From: Nageia nagi
Lineage: Eukaryota; Pinophyta
Assembly (NCBI GenBank): GCA_050084985.1
Contig: JBITNC010000002.1
Coordinates: forward strand, 22,630,001-22,694,000
Direction of reading: 5' to 3'
DNA: 64,000 bases
Part shown: positions 21,728 to 31,534 of the stretch, piece after piece
Layout of the letters: every line of letters starts with the position of its first letter
Numbering within the stretch: position 1 is the stretch's first letter
Program-made: the position numbers and the translations under genes
The notes under the pieces: model-generated
Seen by the model: the letters and a program-made list of their open reading frames with translations, nothing else
Databases searched by the model: none
What the model was told of the DNA's origin: nothing

Positions 21728-24700
21728 TCCATATATTAAAGATATAATTGCAGACTTAATATTTTCTATTATGTCAACAGTTGTCTCTCTCATAGTTGGT
21801 TGATTCGCTCAATTTTCGGAATATTCGCCAAATTTTCCGAATTTCTTAGCCTCCCGAATTTTTCCCAAAAAATGGGCAAATTTTGCCGATTTTATAGCCG
21901 GATTTTACTTCCCGAATTTAAATAAAAAATTCGCCATAAATTCGCCAAATTCTGCAAAAATTCGTCAGAATGAGGGTGCCACGTCGGATTCGTCAAATTT
22001 ACCAAATTCGGCATTTTTTTGTGATAAAATTTGGCTGAAATTCACCGAAGTAGGCTTGAGTTTGCAGGGGAAAATTTTTAAGTTGTCTAGCCAAATTTTT
22101 GAAAAAGTCATCAGATTCAGCGAATTACCACGAATACCAGGAAAAGTTCGTCAAATTCGCCACGAATTCGCTGGAAGACAGAACTAGCGTGGAGACATAA
22201 GGGAAATATGCCCAATTCGGATTTTTATTTTTCATTTGTGTTGTGCAGGTCTGAGAAAAAGATATTATGAAGCTAGAGGAGGGTTTTGTGCAAGCAAAGA
22301 GGTTGATTTATTGACTTGGAGGTTGCATTTTTCCATCCACCATGATCATTTGTGATTTTGTCCATGCTGGAGAAGATTCTTGCTGTTATAACATCTTGAA
22401 TTATGATCCACAATCATTTTCTTTAAATTTATGTCGTGAATGTGTTGTTGGGTGATATGGCCCATATTGAAATGATGTATGGCAATTAGATAAGCATATT
22501 ATAAAGAAAAAAATTAAAAATTTGCATTTTTTTTGTTTTTTTATGTAATGCAAATTTTTACCTAATTTGCTGTTTCTTTTCCAAATATTTGCCTACTTTG
22601 TTCCGAATTTGCTGTTTTTTGTTGTGAGAATTTTTCCTGAATTTCCCGTACTTTTTACGAATATTCACTGAATTTTAAGATTTTACCCTAGCCGAATTTG
22701 TCCCGAATCCGAATAAACCAACTATGGTCTCTTTAGACTCAAAATATGTACAAACATGTCATACAGTAATTGAAAGAAGTCACACAAAGGCACCTCCATA
22801 TGTCTGTGCCTGGTGTATAGCTAAACTACTCATGAAAACTTTTTTCCATAGTTAGCACCATATAGTCACAACACTCTTGTTGACTTCAATCGTCGAGCAA
22901 CAGAGTGTAGAGTGGAAGTCTATCTTCTGCATCTAAGGACTTAGTATCAAATCAGCACTCCACAAGTTTTAAGCAACTGAGACAAGCCCTCAGCTAATCA
23001 GAATTCTGACTAACATGACTTGTGGAAACAGTAGTCATAAAGAGACATGTCAAAACATACTTGGCTAGAGTGCAAATACACTACATTTCACGTGGACATG
23101 GAAATTTTATTCATGAAAGAATTCCCACAGAGAAGCAGGAAACTTGAAAGGACAAACTTTACAGTAACTTGTTCTTCAGGATGAAACATCAATTGTCAGT
23201 CACAGTAAGAGTCAGCATTCCTTTCCTTTTCATCAAGAGACAACAATGGATAAATTCCCAAAGGATTGACATGATTGAATCTCTCTTATCAGGCATTATA
23301 CTCCCATCTGTGGAGGACCATGGACAGGTGGTCTTTGTTTGTCTTCATCAATGTACTACACATTTCAATCAGTTTATTACCAACCCAAGAAAGACACAGG
23401 AAATAAGCAGCCCACATCTTGGAAAATTTTCCAAATTCTATTTGCTGACCTGCAAAGTCGATGACAGTTGTTAGATTCTGACAGTGCTGTTGCTTGTAAG
23501 GTTTTCGCTATTTGTTTTATTTTTTGACAAGAATATGAAATCACCCATTCATCAGAAACAGCAACCGACACATAAACAGGGTTTATGTAACAAGTGTTGC
23601 ATGTGTTCCCATGTTTGTTAAAAATTGGGTTTAGTTCCTTGAATGCTTATGTAACAGTAAGACTACTACTGCTGTAGTAATTCATCCTCTGCTCAGATAA
23701 AGCCATCTGATAAGAGAAATCAGTTAAAGTTTACAAGATACTAGTTTATTTTCAGTCTGTCACTGCTTGTTCTAAATAAAAGCCAAATAAAAACAAAAAT
23801 CCCTTCTTAATGTTTTAAATAAATGAATTAACAACGTTTAAATCACCTGACATAACTTTACAAATAACTGAAAGGGTAACTGCTCTTTGAGTGCAAGTTG
23901 TTTACAGCCATATTGTTTCAATGTTTGACAACCCATCTGTAACTTTTCTTTTGAAGGTGAAATCATATGGGTCCACAAATCTGAACTACAAAAAATAAGC
24001 GATGTCCCTTGCTTCTAAGAGCACATCCACTTCATTAGCATTTATTAGACAAAAAAGGAGGAATTCCTCAGATTCAGGTAAAATCATATGCAAGACTTAA
24101 CAAGCATCCAGGTATGATGTCACATCAATTAATTTGTGGAAGCAAATGTGGCACATCAAGAATGACAAGGTGGTATTCGATGTATATTTGGCTTGCATTT
24201 TTATCTTGTAATTTCATTTGACTGTTAAAAGTAGTGGATCCTCATAACCACATGGATATAACAACCAGGGACCAAACACAGTTTTTCTTTGAGGTTTAAA
24301 ACTTTTGATATGGTATCCACCAGCTTGTCATCCCCAATAGAAGACAGCATAACTTGGGACAGAGGTGATTTTGGAAAGGGCGATCACCAGTTGGATGATC
24401 CCTCTTTAACTGTGGTATGTTCTTGATCCACTATAGCTAGTGTGCCAACTAAGAAACTCTATTGCTGTCACATATGTTCATTGGCCATTACAGATCTATG
24501 GATTGATTAAATTTTTTCAAGATAAATTTTTTATTAGACTCTTTCCTTTATTGAATTCTAAATATGGAGACAACAGTATATGTAGCACGGAGAAGGAAAC
24601 ATAAATATATATGGAAGGAACTTAAACCAAGCTTATGAATGTCATCGACCATGATAAAAAAGAGTAAGAAGTACAAACGAAAGGTATGCAACAAGCCTCT

Positions 24701-24774
24701 GGGATACCCAAAGTCTATCATGCATGCTCCTATTGCATGTTTAAGGATTATCCTAGAAAGCAAGATGGAGAGGC
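21728..24774. repeat. Duplication copy A
   Basis: This segment aligns with 31535-32985 (copy B) in the same orientation. Copy A is longer because it holds the hAT-like element (21791-22726) and a stretch at about 23746-24425 missing in B. The end abuts the target site of the young gypsy element at 24775, and copies A and B still match for a few bases beyond it (ATTCCTT at 28694-28700). No intact coding region is seen in either copy. Confidence 0.7.
21791..22726. mobile_element. Non-autonomous hAT-like DNA transposon rich in AATTCG/GAATTT words
   Basis: The left end reads CATAGTTGGTTGATTCG and the right end, reversed, CATAGTTGGTTTATTCG. It is flanked by GTCTCTCT (21783-21790) and GTCTCTTT (22727-22734), an 8-bp duplication with one change. 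Copy B of the surrounding duplication has a single GGCTCTCT at the same place (near 31593), so it is an empty site. The 936-bp body is built from scrambled short words such as AATTCG, CGAATTT and GCCAAATT on both strands and has no open frame. Confidence 0.75.
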
Positions 24775-24779
24775 GATTC

Positions 24780-25863
24780 TGATGTGAATTCAGCTGTAAA
24801 AGGAAAACAGAAATTGAAATCCAATCACAGAACATACAGAAGAAATCCAGACCAAAATACTCTTCTTATTCCTGAATCCACCATAACATCAGAGACCAAA
24901 TTTTCACAACTCCCTCCATCAATGACCACGTTACACACCTTTCCTCCTGAAGTGCATCTCGTGCGGAAAATGGTTTTACGCAACCAAGAGTCCTCCTTAT
25001 CCCCTTCTAGCATGCTTAATTTCTCAGGGACAGCAAGGGTCCTTCTTATCATGAGGGTTTCACCCGTGTCTGCAGCAACTTCAGTCTCAGCCTCCACCTC
25101 TTCTTCTTCTTCAACTAATGCGACCCTAGCTGGACCCCTCTCCTCTGCATCATACTGAGGACATTCAGATGCTTTATGCCCTTCTTCTCCACATCTATAA
25201 CAGATGAATGGTTTCCCTGGTCCACGTCCGACCCTTCCACCGTTACCTCTTCCTCTTGGACATCCTCTTCCCCCTTGGAGGGTGTCTTGGCTCTGTCCTG
25301 TCTGATCCTCATTTTTCCCAATCACCGAAGATTCACCCCTTACGAAGTTAGATCCACCTCGCCCTCTATTTGAAGAGGGTGTCGACCCGTTCTTTTTCCT
25401 GACCAAAACAGAAATTGAAATCCAGTCACAGAACATACAGAAGAAATCCAGACCAAAATGCTCTTCTTATTCCTGAATCCACATACTCTCCAAGAGAATA
25501 CAATGCCCTTTAAATAGCCACAAAAAAAACAAAAAAACCAAAATGAGTCAGATTGCGCCCAAAATTTGCATGCGCATCCCTCTTACACTAATTAAGCAGT
25601 ATCTAAAATATCCACCCTTAACTAGAAGAAAAACAAGAGTTACTAAAGGCGCAACATGCAAAAAAGCCTAAAAATCAGGAGTGCTCTTAAAAAAGCCTAT
25701 TTTTCAGGCCTTAGACGAATGAATCAGGCCTTAAAAATATCATTTTTTGGGTATGGCAGTTCTAGCGAACTATAACTGGAAATTCGTCACGAAGCCACAG
25801 TTTAAATTTCGAAGCAAAACGACCTCCGGATCAAAAGTTACGGCCCCGGCAACGCATGCATCA
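24780..25863 (-). repeat. Rearranged 3' LTR (LTR - gag/protease piece - LTR)
   Basis: 24780-24880 equals the last 100 bases of the LTR in element sense. About 24881-25395 is a second copy of gag-protease positions 26811-27325. Nine unexplained bases (25396-25404) follow, and 25405-25863 is the first 459 bases of the LTR. About 75 LTR bases are therefore present twice. The junction near 24876-24881 lies in ATCCAC, shared by LTR and gag. I count about four differences between this piece and the main copy, so it may come from a sister copy. Confidence 0.9.
24825..25436 (-). CDS. Chimeric open frame LTR-gag-LTR (203 codons)
   Basis: This frame is made by the LTR rearrangement. Its first 14 residues (MFCDWISISVLVRK) come from LTR and filler, and the middle is element gag-protease. 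That middle includes the intact zinc knuckle CYRCGEEGHKASEC and protease start VVIDGGSCENLVSDVMVD. The last 17 or so residues come from the LTR end. It stays fully open across both junctions. Expression is unproven, and I include it because it is open and carries a complete nucleic-acid-binding motif. Confidence 0.4.
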   Translation of the reverse strand: MFCDWISISVLVRKKNGSTPSSNRGRGGSNFVRGESSVIGKNEDQTGQSQDTLQGGRGCPRGRGNGGRVGRGPGKPFICYRCGEEGHKASECPQYDAEERGPARVALVEEEEEVEAETEVAADTGETLMIRRTLAVPEKLSMLEGDKEDSWLRKTIFRTRCTSGGKVCNVVIDGGSCENLVSDVMVDSGIRRVFWSGFLLYVL

Positions 25864-26092
25864 TTCTCCTCGGGTGAAAAGAACTCAGCTCCTGCGAGTT
25901 CAACTGAGTGAAATTCCTGAAGCTTTTGGTTATCAAGCTTCTGTAACTCGGACTCTGGAACCCAAGTATTAGATGAGGGTGGTAGGCCTTCCCATTGAAC
26001 CAAATATCTATTGTAGTTTCCATGCCGAGTAGTGGTAACCCTCTTATCAAGGATACGGGCTACGCAATCTTTTTCTCTTCTTGGGAATCTGT
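25770..26092 (-). CDS. Chromodomain-containing C-terminus of the young gypsy element
   Basis: The minus frame reads DCVARILDKRVTTTRHGNYN and then YLVQWEGLPPSSNTWVPE, a chromodomain with the usual aromatic and W-E-x-x-x-W pattern. It would direct integration to chromatin. It is one frame off the 712-codon frame; a single extra A near 26087 accounts for the shift, since removing it would join PKREKDC to this frame. This may be a recent mutation or a sequence error. Confidence 0.75.
25864..25878 (-). other. Polypurine tract of the young gypsy element
   Basis: The minus strand reads CACCCGAGGAGAA up to the TGATG start of the 3' LTR. It is the expected site for plus-strand priming. Confidence 0.6.
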
Positions 26093-28185
26093 TGAACCCA
26101 ATCCACTGTATCTTGAAAGTCAGCATCCTCCAGATTACCAAAATACTGAAATAAATCAGAAACGTTAAAAACTGGGGAGATATCAAAATCATCAGGCAAT
26201 TCAACTCTATAAACATTATTATTGATTTTCTTCAGAATCTTGCATGGACCAATCTTCTTAAGCTTCAGTTTATTATATGTCCTTGTAGGAAATCGCTCCT
26301 TTCGAAGATGGACCATGACCAAATCACCTTCTGTAAACACTTTCACCCGCCGATGTGCATCCGCGGTTGTCTTATACTGAGCACTACTATGTTGTAATGG
26401 GGCTTTCACTGATTCTTGCACGTCGTGTATATGCTCAGCAAAGGCTTCGGCCGCATCACTAACCTGTTCGCCCTTAATTTCGGCAAGAAACTCCTTTGTT
26501 GCCAATAAGCTCTCACTCGGTCCCTCCTCCTTCATGGGTAACAAAACTATCTTGACGCCATCCTTCCAGAATGTGTGAGTATTCTTTTTCCCATTATGTT
26601 CTGAATCTCTATCATACTGCCATGGCCTTCCTAACAGAATATGACATGCATCCATCGGAATCACATCACACCATACAGTATCCTTGTACGCCTTCCCAAT
26701 GGAAAAACTTACTAAACACCTCTTATCAACAAGCACTGTATTTTTTTCCTTAATCCAGGAAACACGATAAGGGGTCGGATGGGCTTCACATGTTAACTGT
26801 AACTTATCCACCATAACATCAGAGACCAAATTTTCACAACTCCCTCCATCAATGACCACGTTACACACCTTTCCTCCTGAAGTGCATCTCGTGCGGAAAA
26901 TGGTTTTACGCAACCAAGAGTCCTCCTTATCCCCTTCTAGCATGCTTAATTTCTCAGGGACGGCAAGGGTCCTTCTTATCATGAGGGTTTCACCCGTGTC
27001 TGCAGCAACTTCAGTCTCAGCCTCCACCTCTTCTTCTTCTTCAACTAATGCGACCCTAGCTGGACCCCTCTCCTCTGCATCATACTGAGGACATTCAGAT
27101 GCTTTATGCCCTTCTTCTCCACATCTATAACAGATGAATGGTTTCCCTGGTCCACGTCCGACCCTTCCACCGTTACCTCTTCCTCTTGGATATCCTCTTC
27201 CCCCTTGGAGGGTGTCTTGGCTCTGTCCTGTCTGATCCTCATTTTTCCCAATCACCGAAGATTCACCCCTTACGAAGTTAGATCCACCTCGCCCTCTATT
27301 TGAAGAGGGTGTCGACCCGTTCTTTCCCCCTCTGCTACGTCTCGTAAGCTTCTCCTCAACCTTCAAAGCCATCTGATATGCATCCTCTACAGTAAGAGTG
27401 CGATGCATACTTATCTCATCCTGGATAGAATAGCTGAGACCATTCACATACCTTGCAGCTCTCTGCTGGTCCGTCTCCTCATGCTCTACCCGAATGGATA
27501 ATTTGTAGAACTCATTGGTGTAATCTTCGATGCTTTGGTCTCTCTGTCGAAGGTTCTGGAACCTCCGAAATAAGGTCTGGGAATAGTCAATAGGAATAAA
27601 CTTTTCTTCTAATTTTTTTTTCATCTTGGCCCAAGCTCTGATCTTCTCTTTTCCCTTCTGCTGTCGAGATTTTTGTAAATGATCCCACCAGATCAATGCA
27701 TGTCCCTTCAATTTCGTGCATGCAAGCTTCACCTTCTTATCCTCTGCAAGGTTTCTCCATTCAAAATACTTCTCTAGGCTATTAACCCAATCAATCAACT
27801 CTTCTGGTTTCAACCCACCAGCATACTCAGGAATGTCAATCTTAATCCCATCTTGATTTCCTTTCAGTCCCTCCAAGGCTTGGATTAATCGATTTTCAAA
27901 GCCTTGCCCAGCTTCTTCTGGACGCATCGATTCTCCTTCCTCCTCAACGCCAGAGTCCTCTCCCCCAAACAGGCTCTCACTATCAGATCCTGGATGCGGG
28001 TACGCATGGGGTATCCTCCCCCCCATGCGATTAATTGCACCAATCAATCGGGCAACTTCGGCGTGTAGGTCCTCAATCTGCCGATTCATATGGGCATACG
28101 CATCAGCTACACCTCTGTCGATACCTCTACCGACTCCTCGGCCGATGCCCCTACCGACACCTCTACCTTGTCTCCTAGGCGGCAT
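26047..28185 (-). CDS. gag-protease polyprotein fused to integrase tail (712 aa)
   Basis: This is an open frame starting MPPRRQGRGVGRG. Residues about 1-30 are Arg/Gly-rich. The Retrotrans_gag capsid lies at about 115-290 (KLKGHALIWWDHL; RRFQNLRQRDQSIEDYTNEF). The zinc knuckle CYRCGEEGHKASEC is at 352-365, an acidic linker at 381-392, and aspartic protease with NVVIDGGSCENLVS at about 442-455 and HILLGRPWQYDRD further on. At about residue 574 the frame jumps directly into integrase C-terminal sequence (EGDLVMVHLRKERFPTRTYN; NVYRVELPDDFDISPVFNVS). RT, RNase H and the integrase catalytic core are absent without loss of frame. The start ATG is nine bases after the PBS, as in this family. The gag part may still be functional. 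Confidence 0.9.
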   Translation of the reverse strand: MPPRRQGRGVGRGIGRGVGRGIDRGVADAYAHMNRQIEDLHAEVARLIGAINRMGGRIPHAYPHPGSDSESLFGGEDSGVEEEGESMRPEEAGQGFENRLIQALEGLKGNQDGIKIDIPEYAGGLKPEELIDWVNSLEKYFEWRNLAEDKKVKLACTKLKGHALIWWDHLQKSRQQKGKEKIRAWAKMKKKLEEKFIPIDYSQTLFRRFQNLRQRDQSIEDYTNEFYKLSIRVEHEETDQQRAARYVNGLSYSIQDEISMHRTLTVEDAYQMALKVEEKLTRRSRGGKNGSTPSSNRGRGGSNFVRGESSVIGKNEDQTGQSQDTLQGGRGYPRGRGNGGRVGRGPGKPFICYRCGEEGHKASECPQYDAEERGPARVALVEEEEEVEAETEVAADTGETLMIRRTLAVPEKLSMLEGDKEDSWLRKTIFRTRCTSGGKVCNVVIDGGSCENLVSDVMVDKLQLTCEAHPTPYRVSWIKEKNTVLVDKRCLVSFSIGKAYKDTVWCDVIPMDACHILLGRPWQYDRDSEHNGKKNTHTFWKDGVKIVLLPMKEEGPSESLLATKEFLAEIKGEQVSDAAEAFAEHIHDVQESVKAPLQHSSAQYKTTADAHRRVKVFTEGDLVMVHLRKERFPTRTYNKLKLKKIGPCKILKKINNNVYRVELPDDFDISPVFNVSDLFQYFGNLEDADFQDTVDWVQQIPKKRKRLRSPYP

Positions 28186-28193
28186 CTTTTCCT

Positions 28194-28207
28194 TGGCTCT
28201 GATACCA
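28194..28207 (-). other. tRNA-iMet primer-binding site of the young gypsy element
   Basis: The minus strand reads TGGTATCAGAGCCA, two bases after the CATCA end of the 5' LTR. It is a perfect plant initiator tRNA match. Confidence 0.9.
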
Positions 28208-28209
28208 AA

Positions 28210-28692
28210 TGATGTGAATTCAGCTGTAAAAGGAAAACAGAAATTGAAATCCAGTCACAGAACATACAGAAGAAATCCAGACCAAAATGCTCTTCTTATT
28301 CCTGAATCCACATACTCTCCAAGAGAATACAATGCCCTTTAAATAGCCACAAAAAAAACAAAAAAACCAAAATGAGTCAGATTGCGCCCAAAATTTGCAT
28401 GCGCATCCCTCTTACACTAATTAAGCAGTATCTAAAATATCCACCCTTAACTAGAAGAAAAACAAGAGTTACTAAAGGCGCAACATGCAAAAAAGCCTAA
28501 AAATCAGGAGTGCTCTTAAAAAAGCCTATTTTTCAGGCCTTAGACGAATGAATCAGGCCTTAAAAATATCATTTTTTGGGTATGGCAGTTCTAGCGAACT
28601 ATAACTGGAAATTCGTCACGAAGCCACAGTTTAAATTTCGAAGCAAAACGACCTCCGGATCAAAAGTTACGGCCCCGGCAACGCATGCATCA
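28210..28692 (-). repeat. 5' LTR of the young gypsy element
   Basis: A 483-bp LTR with inverted ends TGATG/CATCA. In element sense a TATA-like GGCTATTTAAAGGG lies at about 28350-28337. The 459 bp shared with 25405-25863 show no difference by eye. Confidence 0.9.
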
Positions 28693-29305
28693 GATTCCTT
28701 ACTTGGTTGAGAGATTGGACAATACTGTGGAACTACAATGCATGGAGTCCAAGCATGAAGCTGGATTTTGTACCCAGCCAAAGTATGTTGATTGTCAAGT
28801 AATTAAGATTGGCATATGTAAATTGGATGTATACTACAGAGGTGTGCAGCTTGATGTTCTTGGTGAAGTTTTGGCACTAGGTAAGGCAGCATAAATAGGT
28901 GCAAGATAGATTGAAGCCTTGTGGATGGAGTATTTGAAAGGGCTGTAATATATATGGGCATCTTACAACAATCTGTGATGACAAGAAGAAGGATTATGTT
29001 GTGTTCATCAGTCTGATGATAAGGTGTACCATGGATGTGAGATTTGTTTTTTTCATAGAGTTGTATTCTAGTTTGTGTATGCAGAAACGTGTTAAGTAAA
29101 GAAACAACATTGGTCATGTGGTGTCAAGAGAAGGTGGTGCAGTGTTGGTAAGTTAGAATGAAGAGAGAAGAAGCAATTGTTGAGAGAGTAGTTGCAGAAG
29201 CAAGAGAAGAAGCAGAAAGGACTACTGTTGAGAAACCTATAGCACCAGAAGATAGGAACATTGAGATGTTTGTGAGGGTAAAAGTATGTAAGTTTGGCCC
29301 AAGTG

Positions 29306-29395
29306 CTAGATTGCCCATGATCTTATCCCAAAGTACTTGATTTCCCATGATTTGATCCCTATGTACCAGATCACCCATGCTTTGATCCCTATGCC
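29306..29395. repeat. Three tandem 30-bp units
   Basis: Units start at 29306, 29336 and 29366, each containing CCCATG followed by ATCC or TGATCC about eight bases later. They are about 75-85% alike. Confidence 0.7.
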
Positions 29396-29404
29396 CATTT
29401 TTTC

Positions 29405-29690
29405 ATAAACGGTTTCATGTTCTCTTGGTCATTTTGTGCTCTTAAAATGAACACTCTGTGAGATAAATGGTTTCATGTTGTTTGTCTAGAGAATTTACAC
29501 CTTGAACAAACATGGTCATGATGGTTTACTAAAAATTAAAGGTTCAGGCATAGAAATGTACACTCTATGACATAAATGGTTTCATGTTCTCTTGGTGATT
29601 TGTGCACTTGAAATGAAAATTCTGTGAGATAAACGGTTTCATGTTTTCTTCAAGAAAAGATGAGACCATTTATCTCACATTGTGTACATT
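29405..29690. repeat. Dispersed GGTTTCATGTT repeats
   Basis: GGTTTCATGTT occurs at least four times, with GAGATAAA or GACATAAA before it and TCTTGGT after some copies. A reversed piece (GACCATTTATCTCACA) lies near 29663. It looks like a decayed minisatellite with an inverted end. Confidence 0.55.
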
Positions 29691-31534
29691 TCTATGCATG
29701 AAATTGACCATAGAAATGCATAAGTAACACCACTATTTGCTATAGAACAATATGTACGTATGTTGAGCTTGTTCAAATTTCCACTTTGGGAAATGAAGAG
29801 CTCCACAAGGACTTCAGGATAGCATCAAAATGTGCTTCCTTTCCTACCCTCCTACACAAACATTAGCCTAGGTTTCTATGTTATTATTTTATCTTTTAAG
29901 TGCTTCTGTTGACCTTCTAAGTTATGGGTGGCTTCTTATAAATGAAGCCTTCCCTCTTGAATGCAATTGTTAGAAATTTGGAGTGCATGACACCCAAAAA
30001 GTAACAGACATTTGTTCTTATGGTCTTTGATGAGCAACCAATAACTGTCCTTGCTTTCCTAGTAATTTCATTTAGCTGAAATTGAAAACAGTTAAAACAA
30101 TGTAGTTTTGGTAAAATGAAATTTGCTCACATTAACTCATAAGCCATTATCGGGCCTGGGTTAGACATAGAGTGTGCTTCCATGCTTCCTATGTAGCCAG
30201 GATTGAAAACCTTTCATCTAAATGTTTTCCTAGAAGTTGACAATTATCCTTAGGTTTTGATTCTATAGAAAAAGCATAAAGCCTTGATATTAGCTTTTAT
30301 AGTCATTGAAGACTTTTAAGTAATCTCATCTGTGAAACAAGTGATGTGGATGGGAAGGAGCCAGAGGATTCAGTGGAGATTTTCACACTGCATTACACTG
30401 TCACCATATTTTTTCCATGGGGAGGAATCATTTTGGTTATCAGATGGTATGAAATGGAACATAGACACTGTTCCATCAACGCTACAAATCCTATTGAACT
30501 GTAAGCAGCAGTTACAACCTTCAACCTTGTTCACTGTATTCACATATCAACAATATTTTTCCATTTTCTTCATTTATTCCATTTTTCTACCTAACAAGTA
30601 ATAAGATATGGTAAAACAAATGATGGATTAAAAAAGGATGCAAAGGAACTAAATCTTGAGAGATGTGTCACAAAACTGATCGCAGAAAATGAGTAACAAG
30701 AGTGTTATATCAATTGGACACAAGCAGATTTGATAGGAAACGTAGAAAATCAGCGATGGGCCTCTACAATAAATTTAAACATATCAACTATCAATTACAG
30801 GCCTTCATTGTCATTCAAATCTAAACCATCTTCTTTGTTCATACTCTAGGGGTTCTTTCCATCTCAATAGCTTCTCACATCAATAATTTTTAACTTTCCA
30901 TAATTGCAACCCCTTGAACTAACTATAGTTTATTTCAAACAGACATGATCTTGGTCTTTAGGCAAATTCTTTGCTTGGGTTGAGTTCTTCTATCTGTTAT
31001 GAAGAATGTCAGCCCTATGTTCCTTCAATCTTCTTCATCGTGATCGGCTTGTTTATCCAATGTATGCACATCAACAAGAACTTTGGACTTTATATACAAC
31101 ATAAGAAGTGGATTGTACAGCACTTATTATATTTGTTCAGGATCTCTATTATGCTGGGCACAGATTTTTCACTTTTTTAATGAATTTCTAGTTGAGGACC
31201 TTGACAATATTTTTAGTGGATCCTTTGACAAAAGAAAAGACAACATATATATGAGTATCTTGTGTGACAATGATGTCAAATGGTCCAGGGGTCTGGTCTT
31301 TCTATGAAGAAATTTTCTTCTTATCCTGAATGGTCAAGGTTTGTTTGGATTCTTGGAACGTTGGTAAGATATCTCTTGGTCAAGATGTTTGGTATCTAAT
31401 ATACACAATACAATAATGAAAAAACCTTAATGCAAGTGGGATCATCACATAGTGTATCAGTAATTGATGATAACGATAGTACACATATTCACAGAACTGC
31501 TTTATTATTTTTAGAACTTTTAATAGGTTTTGGC

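Larger units (their letters stand above)
24780..28692 (-). mobile_element. Young non-autonomous Ty3/gypsy chromovirus with rearranged 3' LTR
   Basis: The element is flanked by GATTC at 24775-24779 and 28693-28697. On minus the order is 5' LTR (28692-28210), PBS, a 712-codon gag-protease-integrase-tail frame, chromodomain, PPT, and a 3' LTR that contains an extra gag-protease piece. RT, RNase H and the integrase core are missing through an in-frame deletion. The 459 bp of LTR shared by both ends are identical by eye, so insertion was recent, unlike all neighbours. LTRs start and end TGATG and CATCA. Confidence 0.9.
28698..31534. other. No recognisable gene; short tandem repeats
   Basis: After the young element the DNA continues without a clear gene. 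A plus-strand frame of 60 codons at 29158-29340 (Glu/Arg-rich, KREEAIVERVVAEAREEAER) and another at 28685-28894 have no recognised relatives or splice context and I do not call them. A 30-bp repeat lies at 29306-29395, and a diffuse repeat of the word GGTTTCATGTT spans about 29405-29690. Confidence 0.4.

Noticed and set aside
23169-23571. Shared reading frames in duplication copies A and B as an exon pair
   Set aside because: The frames differ between copies by indels, show no conserved domain, and the copies diverge equally in all codon positions as far as I can see.
24784-25373. Plus-strand Ser/Thr-rich frames, also at 26852-27303
   Set aside because: They are antisense shadows of the gag-protease region on minus and occur in both copies for that reason.
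28685-29340. Two plus-strand frames (69 and 60 codons) as a small gene
   Set aside because: The first starts inside the LTR of the young gypsy element, they are in different frames, and they match no known family. Coding status could not be supported.
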